NCBI RefSeq assembly: GCF_013359695.1
Contig: NZ_JABFMU010000024.1
Location: 16,676-80,675 of the forward strand
Reading direction: 5' to 3'
Origin: Pseudomonas sp. C2B4
Lineage (GTDB): Bacteria; Pseudomonadota; Gammaproteobacteria; Pseudomonadales; Pseudomonadaceae
Length of the DNA stretch: 64,000 nucleotides
The notes under the pieces were generated by a model. The model saw nothing but the letters and a program-made list of their open reading frames with translations, had not been told where the DNA came from and did no database searches. Position 1 is the stretch's first letter, and every line of letters starts with the position of its first letter. Shown piece by piece: positions 16,176 through 24,420 of this stretch. The position numbers were made by a program, and so were the translations under genes.

Positions 16176-17810
16176 TTACACGCGGAACTGCCTGAGCAAC
16201 CCGTTCAACTGCTCACTCAACCCCTTGAGCCGTACGCTTGCAGCGCTCGACTGTTCAGCCGCCAGCGCGGTGCTGTGGGAAAGCCCGGCAGCTTGCGTGA
16301 CATTCTGGTTGATGTCCTCGACCACGTGCGCCTGTTGCAGTGTCGCGCTTGCAATCGAGGCGTTCAGTCCGTTGAGGCTGCGCAATGCCTGGCCGATGGC
16401 ATTGAGGCTGGCACCCGCCAATCCGGCCTGTTCAATGGTCAGTTGCGAGGCCCGGCTGCTGTCGCTGATGACTTTGACCGCCGCCTCGGAGTGATTTTGC
16501 AGGCGTTCGATCATCGACTGGATTTCTGCCGTGGACTTCTGCGTACGCTGGGCCAGCAGGCGTACCTCATCGGCCACTACCGCAAACCCGCGCCCTTGCT
16601 CGCCGGCCCGGGCGGCCTCGATGGCGGCGTTGAGGGCGAGCAGGTTGGTTTGCTCGGCAATGGAACGAATCACTTCCAGAACGCTGCCGATCTGGGTGCT
16701 TTCGGCGGCGAGCGTGCGGATCACCTCCACCGCCTGATCGATGGTGTCAGACAGGGTATTGATCTGTTGCAGGCTGCTATCGATATTGACCTGGCCTTGT
16801 TGAGCCTGAGCTTGGGCGTCGCGCATTTCGCTGGCGGCATGCTCGGCGTTTTTCGCGACATCCTGCACGCCATAGGTCACTTCATTGATAGCGGTAGCCA
16901 CCAGTTCCATCTGTTGCGACTGTTGCTGACTGCGCTGCTGGGCCTGAATGGCGTCGTTGCCCAGATCGCTGGACGACTGGCCCAGGGCGCCGGCGGACAC
17001 CTGCAACTCACCGATCACCAAACGCAGCTTGGTGGTGAAGGCATTGAAGTGCCGCGCCAGTTGAGTGACTTCGTCCTGGCCGTGGGTGTCGAGGCTGCGG
17101 GTCAAGTCGCTTTCACCGCTGGCGATGTTGGCCATCGCGTTCACGGTTTCCTGAAGTGGACGGACAATGCTGCGGGCGATCACGATCACCAGCCCCGCCA
17201 TGATCAGCGCGATGGCCAGGCCGATCGCCGATGCATCCCGGACCTGGCCATGGAACTCGGCCTGCATGTCATCAATGTATACGCCCGAGCCGATCACCCA
17301 GCCCCAGGGCTCGAACAGTTTGACGTAGGAGGTTTTTCCCACCGGGGCGTTGGCGCCCGGTTTGGGCCAGCGATAATTGACGATGCCGGCGCCCTTGGCC
17401 TTGGCGATGGCAACCATTTCGTTGAACACCGCGAAGCCGTCCGGGTCGCGGATGGCCGACAGGTTCTGGCCATCGAGTTTCGGGTTGGCCGGGTGCATGA
17501 CCATCACCGGCGTCAGGTCATTGATCCAGAAATAATCGTTCTGGTCATAACGCAAGCCACGCACGGCTGTGAGGGCCTGTTTCTGTGCCGCCTCGCGGGT
17601 CAGGGTGCCGGCGGTTTCCAGGTCGTGGTAGTAGGTGAGAATGCCGCTGGCGGTTTGCACCACATGCTGGGTTTTCTGTGCCTTGGCCTCGTAGAGATCA
17701 TCGTGAATCTGCTTGAGCATCATGACGCCCAGGGCCAAAAGCATCATCACGGCCACGATCAAGATGAGCCACAAACGCCGGCTGATCGACATATTGCGCA
17801 AGCTGTTCAT
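16176..17810 (-). CDS. Methyl-accepting chemotaxis protein with single Cache domain
   Basis: 544 residues. A first membrane segment (about 12-32) precedes a periplasmic Cache domain of the sCache_2 type (about 35-185), with YFWINDLTPVMVMHPANPKL and GWVIGSGVYIDDM. A second membrane segment, a HAMP domain and a long signalling coiled coil follow. The hairpin tip EQTNLLALNAAIEAARAGEQ is the fully conserved CheA/CheW-binding region. sCache_2 receptors often sense organic acids; the ligand here is unknown. No che genes of the motility cluster lie nearby. Confidence 0.93.
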   Translation of the reverse strand: MNSLRNMSISRRLWLILIVAVMMLLALGVMMLKQIHDDLYEAKAQKTQHVVQTASGILTYYHDLETAGTLTREAAQKQALTAVRGLRYDQNDYFWINDLTPVMVMHPANPKLDGQNLSAIRDPDGFAVFNEMVAIAKAKGAGIVNYRWPKPGANAPVGKTSYVKLFEPWGWVIGSGVYIDDMQAEFHGQVRDASAIGLAIALIMAGLVIVIARSIVRPLQETVNAMANIASGESDLTRSLDTHGQDEVTQLARHFNAFTTKLRLVIGELQVSAGALGQSSSDLGNDAIQAQQRSQQQSQQMELVATAINEVTYGVQDVAKNAEHAASEMRDAQAQAQQGQVNIDSSLQQINTLSDTIDQAVEVIRTLAAESTQIGSVLEVIRSIAEQTNLLALNAAIEAARAGEQGRGFAVVADEVRLLAQRTQKSTAEIQSMIERLQNHSEAAVKVISDSSRASQLTIEQAGLAGASLNAIGQALRSLNGLNASIASATLQQAHVVEDINQNVTQAAGLSHSTALAAEQSSAASVRLKGLSEQLNGLLRQFRV

Positions 17811-17886
17811 AACGCGGTACTCCGGTTTTTATTCTTGTATTTAATGCTTGTCGGCAGATGTCCGACCCGATATCGCGGCGACGCAA

Positions 17887-17902
17887 ATCAGGCTTGCCTG
17901 AT
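17887..17902. repeat. Perfect 16-bp palindrome between divergent genes
   Basis: ATCAGGC-TT-GCCTGAT has perfect 7-bp arms. It lies in the 252-bp gap between the divergent chemoreceptor and uppP genes, at a place suitable for an operator. A GTCGG...CCGAC inverted repeat lies nearby (about 17851-17867). The regulator is unknown. Confidence 0.45.
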
Positions 17903-18062
17903 AGCCTTTCGGCTTTGCGCGGAAAAACCTGAATACAAAATGATATTTCACGGAATTTTCCGCAGCCTGCAGGTATCTTGTGCGCGCGAGTTTTCAACTA
18001 CGCTGAACGCTTTGAAAAAATACAGACGGGGCCTGCGTTGACGCATAGCCTTTGGGGGATTG

Positions 18063-18893
18063 ATGGATCTTTGGACTGCCTTTCAGGCGTTGATTCTTGG
18101 GGTTGTTGAGGGACTGACAGAGTTTTTGCCGATTTCAAGCACCGGGCACCAGATCATTGTGGCCGACCTGCTCGATTTCGGTGGCGAGCGCGCCATGGCA
18201 TTCAACATCATCATCCAGCTCGGGGCGATCCTGGCGGTGGTGTGGGAGTTTCGCCGCAAGATTTTCGACGTCGTCATCGGGTTGCCAACACAACCCAGTG
18301 CCCGACGCTTTACCGCCAATCTGCTGATCGCCTTCCTGCCGGCGGTGGTCCTGGGGGTTATTTTCGCCGACCTGATTCACCACTATCTGTTCAACCCGAT
18401 CACCGTGGCCACCGCGTTGGTCGTGGGCGGTATCGTCATGTTGTGGGCTGAGCAGCGCCAGCATGAGGTGCATGCCGAAACCGTGGATGACATCACCTGG
18501 AAAGATGCCCTGAAAGTCGGCTTCGCCCAGTGCCTGGCGATGATTCCGGGGACCTCGCGCTCTGGCTCGACGATCATTGGCGGCTTGCTGTTCGGCCTGT
18601 CGCGCAAGACCGCTACCGAGTTCTCGTTCTTCCTCGCCATGCCGACCATGGTGGGCGCGGCGGTGTACTCGGGTTACAAGTACCACAAGCTGTTTGTGCC
18701 GGCCGATTTCCCGGTATTCGCCATCGGCTTCGTCACCGCGTTTATCTTCGCCATGATCGCCGTCAGGGGCTTGCTCAAGTTCATTGCCAGCCACAGCTAT
18801 GCGGCCTTTGCCTGGTATCGCATCGCCTTTGGCCTGGTCATCCTGGCCACCTGGCAATTCGGCTGGGTTGACTGGACCGCCGCCAAGCCATGA
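18063..18893 (+). CDS. uppP: Undecaprenyl-diphosphatase
   Basis: Inner-membrane enzyme that dephosphorylates undecaprenyl pyrophosphate, recycling the lipid carrier for peptidoglycan and surface polysaccharides; it gives bacitracin resistance when abundant. 276 residues with about eight membrane segments. Both signature motifs are present: EGLTEFLPISSTGH (near residue 17) and PGTSRSGSTI (near residue 163). The ATG at 18063 with GGGGGA just upstream is preferred over a TTG at 18060. Overlaps the next gene by 4 bp. Confidence 0.95.
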   Translation: MDLWTAFQALILGVVEGLTEFLPISSTGHQIIVADLLDFGGERAMAFNIIIQLGAILAVVWEFRRKIFDVVIGLPTQPSARRFTANLLIAFLPAVVLGVIFADLIHHYLFNPITVATALVVGGIVMLWAEQRQHEVHAETVDDITWKDALKVGFAQCLAMIPGTSRSGSTIIGGLLFGLSRKTATEFSFFLAMPTMVGAAVYSGYKYHKLFVPADFPVFAIGFVTAFIFAMIAVRGLLKFIASHSYAAFAWYRIAFGLVILATWQFGWVDWTAAKP

Positions 18894-19318
18894 GTGATTC
18901 CAGCACGCGCCACAACCCCGGGCGCCCATCCGGAGGCGAGATCCGCCATCTTCGGCTCAAACTGCTGATGTTCGCGGTACTCTGCGCGCTGCCGCTGTTC
19001 GGGTCGATGTCGATGTGGCTGCGAGGGGTTTCGCCGATCCCCCTGGCGGCCTATGGCGTCGTCAGCGTGCTGGCCTTTTTGCTGTACTGGAGCGACAAAC
19101 GCAAGGCGCGGGCCGACCACTGGCGTACCCCGGAAAATGTGCTGCATGCACTGGAGTTCGCCGGCGGCTGGCCGGGCGCCTTGCTCGCGCAGCAGGTGTT
19201 TCGGCACAAGACGCGCAAGGTTTCGTTTCAACTGGTGTTCTGGCTCATCGTGCTGCTGCACCAGGTGTTCTGGATCGACATGTTGTTTCTTGGTGCGCAT
19301 CTGTTCGCATTGTTCTGA
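18890..19318 (+). CDS. DUF1294 membrane protein
   Basis: 142 residues with about four hydrophobic segments and the DUF1294 core: YWSDKRKARADHWRTPE, then LEFAGGWPGALLAQQVFRHK. In other bacteria this domain may follow a cold-shock domain; here it stands alone with a basic N-terminal tail. Its function is unknown. ATGA overlap with uppP shows translational coupling. Confidence 0.85.
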   Translation: MSDSSTRHNPGRPSGGEIRHLRLKLLMFAVLCALPLFGSMSMWLRGVSPIPLAAYGVVSVLAFLLYWSDKRKARADHWRTPENVLHALEFAGGWPGALLAQQVFRHKTRKVSFQLVFWLIVLLHQVFWIDMLFLGAHLFALF

Positions 19319-19336
19319 AAGCGTGTGTTGCACCTC

Positions 19337-19440
19337 TGTGGCGAGGGGATTTATCCCCGCTGGACTGCGCAGCAGGCCCCTTTTTTAGGGAAATGAGGGG
19401 GCCGCTTCGCGGCCCAACGGGGATAAATCCCCTCGCCACA
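19337..19440. repeat. Inverted repeat of the second REP-like family (GTGGCGAGGGG type)
   Basis: GTGGCGAGGGGATTTATCCC at the left edge is complementary to the right edge GGGATAAATCCCCTCGCCAC, with a GC-rich centre (GGGGCCGCTTCGCGGCCC). The same family occurs at 30138-30260. It separates converging genes. Confidence 0.88.
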
Positions 19441-19470
19441 GAAATATTTGTCTTACTTAGTGAGCAGGTT

Positions 19471-19830
19471 TTAAAGCAGCAACCCGACCTGCGTGCGCTT
19501 GGGCAGCTTGCTGACCACCAGTTGATGGGAGCGTCGCAGCAAGCCTTGCAACTCTTCGGCGCCAAGCGGGTAGGGCGTTGTCATGATGATCCACTGGGCC
19601 CGCGCCAGATAGGGCGCCGGGTGAATCCCCGGGCGGTCGCAGTGACCCAGAAACAGATCCTTGTCGACCTTGAACGCCAGGGAGTCGCCGCGCAGGTTCT
19701 GCAAGGCAAACATCTTGTTTCCGGCCACTGAAAACACCCGCACGCCACCCCATTTGTAATCTTCCCGCGCGCCGGGCAACGCCAGGCAAAAGGCAGCGAC
19801 GTCGGCCTCACTCATGCGTCCGCTCTTCAT
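19471..19830 (-). CDS. MmcQ/YjbR family protein
   Basis: 119 residues matching the small YjbR family: an N-terminal FCLALPGAREDYKWGGVRVF, then KMFALQ, and a C-terminal LLRRSHQLVVSKLPKRTQ. The fold (CyaY-like) has been proposed to bind DNA, but the role is unproven. The ATG at 19830 overlaps the stop of the upstream LysR gene (ATGA), so the shorter start is preferred over 19953. Confidence 0.8.
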   Translation of the reverse strand: MKSGRMSEADVAAFCLALPGAREDYKWGGVRVFSVAGNKMFALQNLRGDSLAFKVDKDLFLGHCDRPGIHPAPYLARAQWIIMTTPYPLGAEELQGLLRRSHQLVVSKLPKRTQVGLLL

Positions 19831-20735
19831 ATCAATCGATCCCCGCAGGCGTTGAATGTTTCGATCAAATGGTCGAGCCACGCGCGTACCGCGGGCATCA
19901 CGCCGCGTCGGTGCGGGTAGACCGCTTGCAGCCAGCCACCCGGCATCGACCATTCAGGGAGCAATTGCACCAGCGAGCCGTTGGCCAGCTCCTGTTCGCA
20001 ATACATCATGGGCAGCGTGGTGAAACCCTGGCCGGCGAGGGCACAGGTCTTGCGCACGATAAAATCGTCAATGCCCAGCCGTGCTTCACGGGCCAGGTCG
20101 TAGGGTTTGCCCTGGCGATCCACCAGGCGAATGTGCACCATGCGATCCGGTTCAAGGGCGCCCAGTACCGGCAGGTTTTTCAAGTCGTCCGGATGATTGA
20201 TGTCCTGTCCGCGGATAAACCCCGGGCTCGCCACCACGAGCATCTGCGCCTGTCGCAGGCGACGGGTCACCAGCAAAGGGTCTTCATCGCCCGGTTCGCG
20301 CACGCGCAAAGCGACGTCGACGCCTTCGGTCACCAGATCAACGCGGCGATTGACCAGCATCACCTCAAGCTGTACCTGCGGGTATTTCTCCAGAAAGCTG
20401 CTGATCACGCCGGGGAGCATCTCGTGCGCCAATCCGACGGGGGAGGACACCCGCAGTCGCCCCCGGGGCTCGCTCGACATGCTGGCCACGGCCTCGTCGG
20501 CCATTTCGGCTTCCAGCAGCATGGCCTGACAGTGGCGCAGGTAACGTTCGCCCACGGCCGTCAGCTTGAGCTGTCGAGTGGTGCGTTGCAGCAATCGCGC
20601 ACCCAGCCGCTCCTCGAGTTCAGCAATGCGACGAGACAGCCGCGACTTGGGGATCCCCAGTAATCGCCCGGCAGCCGCGAAGCCTCCGGCCTCCACGACT
20701 TTGGCGAAGTAATAGAGGTCGTTAAGGTCTTGCAT
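19827..20735 (-). CDS. LysR-family transcriptional regulator
   Basis: 302 residues: N-terminal winged helix-turn-helix (LNDLYYFAKVVEAGGFAAAG, then RLLGIPKSRLSRRIAELEERLG) and a C-terminal periplasmic-binding-protein-like sensor domain with RLRVSSPVGLAHEMLPG. It is divergent from azoR, with 131 bp between the starts, the usual layout for a LysR regulator and its target. Control of azoR is therefore likely but not shown; the inducer is unknown. Confidence 0.9.
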   Translation of the reverse strand: MQDLNDLYYFAKVVEAGGFAAAGRLLGIPKSRLSRRIAELEERLGARLLQRTTRQLKLTAVGERYLRHCQAMLLEAEMADEAVASMSSEPRGRLRVSSPVGLAHEMLPGVISSFLEKYPQVQLEVMLVNRRVDLVTEGVDVALRVREPGDEDPLLVTRRLRQAQMLVVASPGFIRGQDINHPDDLKNLPVLGALEPDRMVHIRLVDRQGKPYDLAREARLGIDDFIVRKTCALAGQGFTTLPMMYCEQELANGSLVQLLPEWSMPGGWLQAVYPHRRGVMPAVRAWLDHLIETFNACGDRLI

Positions 20736-20829
20736 GAGCGTGCTCTCAATCGTTCTATCAGTGGGACAAACTATCGCATTGTTGCAGTCTAATCAGTCAT
20801 TGGTTTCGTCGGTAGGATTGTTTCCATCA

Positions 20830-20848
20830 GATCGCCCTGGCGGCGATC
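20830..20848 (+). repeat. 5' leader hairpin of azoR
   Basis: GATCGCC-CTGGC-GGCGATC is a perfect 7-bp-stem hairpin 18 bp before the azoR start, just upstream of its ribosome site. It could modulate mRNA stability or translation. Confidence 0.4.
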
Positions 20849-20866
20849 CTCACCTGGAGATCCCAC

Positions 20867-21478
20867 ATGAAACTGCTGCATATCGATTCGAGCATTCTTG
20901 GTGACAACTCGGCTTCCCGTCAGCTGAGCAGTGAAGTCGTGAAAGCCTGGCAAATCGCCGAGCCAACGGCCGTGGTGACCTACCGCGACCTGGCTGCCGA
21001 CGCCATCAGCCACTTCTCTTCGACCACGCTGGTTGCAGCGGGTACCACGGCTGAACTGCGCGACGCTGCGCAAAAACACGAAGCCGAGCTGAGCGCGTCG
21101 ACCCTGGCCGAATTCCTCGCCGCCGATGCCGTGGTGATTGCAGCACCGATGTACAACTTCACCATCCCGACCCAACTGAAGGCCTGGATCGACCGCATTG
21201 CTGTAGCTGGTCAAACCTTCCGTTACACCGAAGCCGGTCCGGAAGGCCTGTGCGGCGGCAAGAAAGTGGTGATCGTTTCGACTTCCGGCGGTCTGCATGC
21301 CGGCCAGGCAACCGGCGTTGCCCATGAGGACTACTTGAAAGTGCTGTTCGGCTTCATCGGGATCACCGACATCGAATTCGTCCGTGCCCACGGCCTGGCC
21401 TACGGTGACGAAGTGCGTACCAAAGCCATGGGCGACGCCCAGGCGCAAATCAGCGAGCAACTGTTCGCCGCCGCGTAA
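20867..21478 (+). CDS. azoR: FMN-dependent NADH-azoreductase
   Basis: 203 residues of the flavodoxin-fold AzoR family. The N-terminal KLLHIDSSILGDNSASRQLS is the phosphate-binding loop region of the flavin site; PMYNFTIPTQLKAWIDRI and STSGGLHAG are the other family landmarks. It reduces azo dyes and quinones with NADH and probably protects against electrophilic quinones. Single gene, opposite the LysR regulator, ending before a strong terminator. Confidence 0.93.
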   Translation: MKLLHIDSSILGDNSASRQLSSEVVKAWQIAEPTAVVTYRDLAADAISHFSSTTLVAAGTTAELRDAAQKHEAELSASTLAEFLAADAVVIAAPMYNFTIPTQLKAWIDRIAVAGQTFRYTEAGPEGLCGGKKVVIVSTSGGLHAGQATGVAHEDYLKVLFGFIGITDIEFVRAHGLAYGDEVRTKAMGDAQAQISEQLFAAA

Positions 21479-21516
21479 GGCTTGAATAAAGACGTCGAAC
21501 GACGCAGGCAATACTC

Positions 21517-21564
21517 AAAAAACTCTGTATTCTGATCACGCAAGGGTCAGGTACGGAGTTTTTT
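21517..21564 (+). terminator. Rho-independent terminator of azoR
   Basis: AAAAAACTCTGTA (21517-21529) pairs with TACGGAGTTTTTT (21552-21564) with one G-U pair, giving a 13-bp stem that ends in a T tract 40 bp after the stop codon. Confidence 0.75.
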
Positions 21565-21656
21565 GTTTCTGGCTATTACATACTTTGCTCAATAGTGGCC
21601 CGGGTTATGCAGTCGAGGGGAAACGTCTCGGATCCGGTAACAAGGTGGGGCATCCC

Positions 21657-22694
21657 ATGATGCGTCTTTGTGCAACCTTACTGATTTGCCTGTTCAGCAG
21701 CCTGAATTCAGTGCACGCCGCCCCTGCGCCGCACCCTCACTGGAGTGTCGGCTACCACGAGATGAGTTTTCTCGATCCCCTCGACCTGCAACCGATGCGC
21801 GCCATCGCGTTTTATCCCTCCAGCGAAAAAGAGCACGCCAGCAAGCTTGAGGGCTACACGGTCGAGGCTGGTGAAGACATTAAAGTCGCCATGGGTCGTT
21901 TTCCCATGCTGATGCTGTCCCACGGCAACACGGGAACCCCGCTGGCCCTGCATGACCTGGCCACGTCGCTGGCGCGCAAGGGGTTCGTGGTGGTGGCGGT
22001 GATTCACCCGGGCGACAACTCCAAAGACCATAGTCGTCTCGGCACCTTGAGCAATCTGTACGGCCGGCCGATCCAGATTTCCGAAGCCATTACCGCGACC
22101 CTGGGCGACCGTATGCTGGCGCCCTTCGTCAATGCCGATCAGGTCGGGGTCATTGGTTACTCGGCAGGCGGGGAGACGGCGTTGATACTGTCCGGCGCCA
22201 CGCCGGACCTGGACCGCCTGCGCCGTTACTGTCAGGAACGCCCCGACGACCGCGATGCCTGCAATACACAGGGTGAGCTGATCGTCGATCGTGATGATTT
22301 GCAGCCGGTGGCCGACCCGCGAGTCCATGCGTTGATGCTGATGGCCCCGTTAAGCCTGAAGTTCGGCCGGCATACCCTGGCTGATGTGCATGTGCCGGTA
22401 CTGCTCTACAGCGGCGACGGCGACAAACTGGTGCCCTTCGACAAGAACGCCGCCGCACTGGCGCGCAAGTTGCCGGTGGCGCCGGACTTCAAGCTGCTGG
22501 CCGGGGCAGGGCACTTCGTGTTCATGGCGCCGTGCAACGACGAACAGATCGTCATCATGCCGGCACTGTGCACCGATGCCGATGGCGTCGACCGTGAGGA
22601 CATTCACCGCAACCTGATTTCCGAGGCCGGGCGTTTCTTTGCTCATACCTTGGGCAAGGCGAGCCGGGCGGGGATGCAGACCGCGGATCAATAG
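21657..22694 (+). CDS. Secreted alpha/beta hydrolase, dienelactone-hydrolase-like
   Basis: 345 residues with a signal peptide (RLCATLLICLFSSLNSVHA). The fold markers are SHGNTGTP (oxyanion region), the nucleophile elbow GYSAGGE, an aspartate in YSGDGDKLVP, and a histidine in GAGHFVFM near the C-terminus, making a complete Ser-Asp-His triad. It resembles predicted periplasmic dienelactone hydrolases/lipases. The substrate is unknown. GGTGGGG precedes tandem ATGs at 21657 and 21660; the upstream reading from 21585 has no signal peptide. Confidence 0.82.
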   Translation: MMRLCATLLICLFSSLNSVHAAPAPHPHWSVGYHEMSFLDPLDLQPMRAIAFYPSSEKEHASKLEGYTVEAGEDIKVAMGRFPMLMLSHGNTGTPLALHDLATSLARKGFVVVAVIHPGDNSKDHSRLGTLSNLYGRPIQISEAITATLGDRMLAPFVNADQVGVIGYSAGGETALILSGATPDLDRLRRYCQERPDDRDACNTQGELIVDRDDLQPVADPRVHALMLMAPLSLKFGRHTLADVHVPVLLYSGDGDKLVPFDKNAAALARKLPVAPDFKLLAGAGHFVFMAPCNDEQIVIMPALCTDADGVDREDIHRNLISEAGRFFAHTLGKASRAGMQTADQ

Positions 22695-22709
22695 ATACCC
22701 GGGAACCCC

Positions 22710-22937
22710 TGTGGGAGCGAGCCTGCTCGCGAAGGGGCCGGCAAATCCGACATCATGGTTACCTGACACACCGTCTTCGCGAGCAGGCTCGCTCCCACAG
22801 GGAATCATCAGTGGGCACGTGAGCTGCGCACGACACTGTTCAAATTTGGGAGCGAGCCTGCTCGCGAAGGCGGCATTCGAGGCGCAGAAAATTTGGCGGA
22901 TGCACTGGCCTCTTCGCGAGCAGGCTCGCTCCCACAG
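22710..22937. repeat. Two REP doublets
   Basis: Two inverted REP pairs (22710-22800 and about 22846-22937) of the GTGGGAGCGAGC type lie between the converging hydrolase and MFS genes. Confidence 0.88.
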
Positions 22938-22951
22938 GGAGCGTAATGGGT

Positions 22952-24139
22952 CTAATCCATCGCCCGACGCTTGAGCAGCAAGGTCAGCGCCAGTGCGCTC
23001 ACCGACAATAACGCCGCCACAAAGAAAATCCACGAATACCCCAGGTTCAGCGCCACCGCGCCCATCAATGGCCCGGCAATCGCCAGCGCCAGATCGAAAA
23101 ACACCGCATAAGCACTCAACCCCGCGCCACGGCTGGAGTTTGGTACCTGCTTGATCGCTTCGACGCCGAGGGCCGGATACACCAGCGACAGGCCGAAGCC
23201 GGTCAGGCCGGCACCGATCAAGGCGTAGCCCGTCGAAGGGGCGAACCACAGCATGGCCAGGCCGATGGTCTCGATGGTCATGCAGGCAATGGCCGAGGTA
23301 AAACCGCCGAAGCGGCTGATACTGGAGATGAACAGCAGTCGCGCCAGAATGAAACACACCCCGAACATCGTCAGGCAATACGCCGCGCCGCTCCAGCCAC
23401 GGTTGACGTAGTACAGGGTGATAAAGGTGGTCAGGGTGCCGTAGCCGATGGACGCCAGGCTCAAGCTCGCACCGAATGGCGCAATCCGCCCGAACACGGC
23501 CCAAAACGGCAAGCGCTCACCGCGCACCACGGGTACCGAGGGTTTGTTGCGAATCAGCAGCAGTGCCAACGCGGCCAGCACCGACAGGGCGATCCCCAGG
23601 CTGGTGAACCCCAACTGATCGACCATCACCACCCCAAGTGGGGCACCGATGGCAATGGCGCCGTAGGACGCGATGCCGTTCCACGAAATCGAGCGCGCCG
23701 TGTGTTCCGCGCCAACCTGGCCCATGCACCAACTGATGGTCCCCACCCCGATCAACCCTTGGGCGATCCCGAGCAACAGGCGGCCGGCGATCAGGATCAC
23801 CAGGCTCAGTAATGGCAGGCTCTGCAGCAGGGTCGACAACAACGTGAGCACGCCGCTCAACACAATGCCCGACAAGCCGTAAACGATCGCGCGCTTGGTG
23901 CCGACGCTGTCGGACATGCGCCCGGCCATGGGGCGGCTGAGCAGGGTGGCGAGGTATTGCGAACCAATGGTCAGTCCGGCGATGACTGCACTGAACCCGA
24001 GCTGTTCGTGAACGTAACCCGGCAGCACCGCAATCGGCAGGCCGATGCAGAGGAAGGCAATAAAGGTATAGAAGACGATGGAGACGATCTGCAGGGTGAT
24101 CGCCATGGAGCTTTGCGGTGGCTGTTGCTGCGCAGACAT
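22952..24139 (-). CDS. MFS transporter, YhhS/YfcJ-like
   Basis: 395 residues with about twelve membrane segments. The MFS loop 2-3 signature GRMSDSVGTKRAIVYG is present, and the general sequence (PIAVLPGYVHEQLGFSAV, SRPMAGR) resembles the YhhS/YfcJ efflux group. The substrate is unknown; relatives have been tied to arabinose or drug efflux. It appears monocistronic. Confidence 0.88.
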   Translation of the reverse strand: MSAQQQPPQSSMAITLQIVSIVFYTFIAFLCIGLPIAVLPGYVHEQLGFSAVIAGLTIGSQYLATLLSRPMAGRMSDSVGTKRAIVYGLSGIVLSGVLTLLSTLLQSLPLLSLVILIAGRLLLGIAQGLIGVGTISWCMGQVGAEHTARSISWNGIASYGAIAIGAPLGVVMVDQLGFTSLGIALSVLAALALLLIRNKPSVPVVRGERLPFWAVFGRIAPFGASLSLASIGYGTLTTFITLYYVNRGWSGAAYCLTMFGVCFILARLLFISSISRFGGFTSAIACMTIETIGLAMLWFAPSTGYALIGAGLTGFGLSLVYPALGVEAIKQVPNSSRGAGLSAYAVFFDLALAIAGPLMGAVALNLGYSWIFFVAALLSVSALALTLLLKRRAMD

Positions 24140-24249
24140 GAGGGCTCGTTCGCGGGCGGCGGTGGGAGAACTGCATGATGGCGCGGCGGTGGGATAAAAG
24201 GAAGCAGGCTAACTACTTTGCCCCTAAATCATCGGTGTTAATAAGGGCC

Positions 24250-24317
24250 TCTTCGCGAGCAGGCTCGCTCCCACAGGTAAATGCGTTCCAACTGTGGGAG
24301 CGAGCCTGCTCGCGAAT
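24250..24317. repeat. REP pair
   Basis: Two REP units in inverted orientation separated by about 25 bp (GGTAAATGCGTTCCAAC). The pair lies between the MFS start and the terminator of the ABC-F gene. Confidence 0.85.
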
Positions 24318-24355
24318 GGTTTCGGCACCCAGGACAATCCAGGCCATGAAATGCA

Positions 24356-24384
24356 AAAAGCCCCGTCACCAGGACAGGGCTTTT
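24356..24384 (-). terminator. Rho-independent terminator of the ABC-F gene
   Basis: AAAAGCCC and GGGCTTTT (24356-24363 and 24377-24384) pair, with an inner GTC/GAC extension. On the minus strand the hairpin ends GGGGCTTTTTGC. It lies 37 bp past the stop codon. Confidence 0.85.
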
Positions 24385-24420
24385 CACTTGAAGCTTTACG
24401 CTAACGGCGTGTAGTTGCCC

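Noticed and set aside
17849..17856. GCCGACAA upstream of the chemoreceptor as a flagellar sigma -10 box
   Set aside because: The -10 is close to consensus, but no matching -35 lies at the required spacing.
16275..18041. Long plus-strand reading frame opposite the chemoreceptor
   Set aside because: It mirrors the chemoreceptor gene, its product has no recognisable domain, and such antisense frames are common in high-GC genomes.
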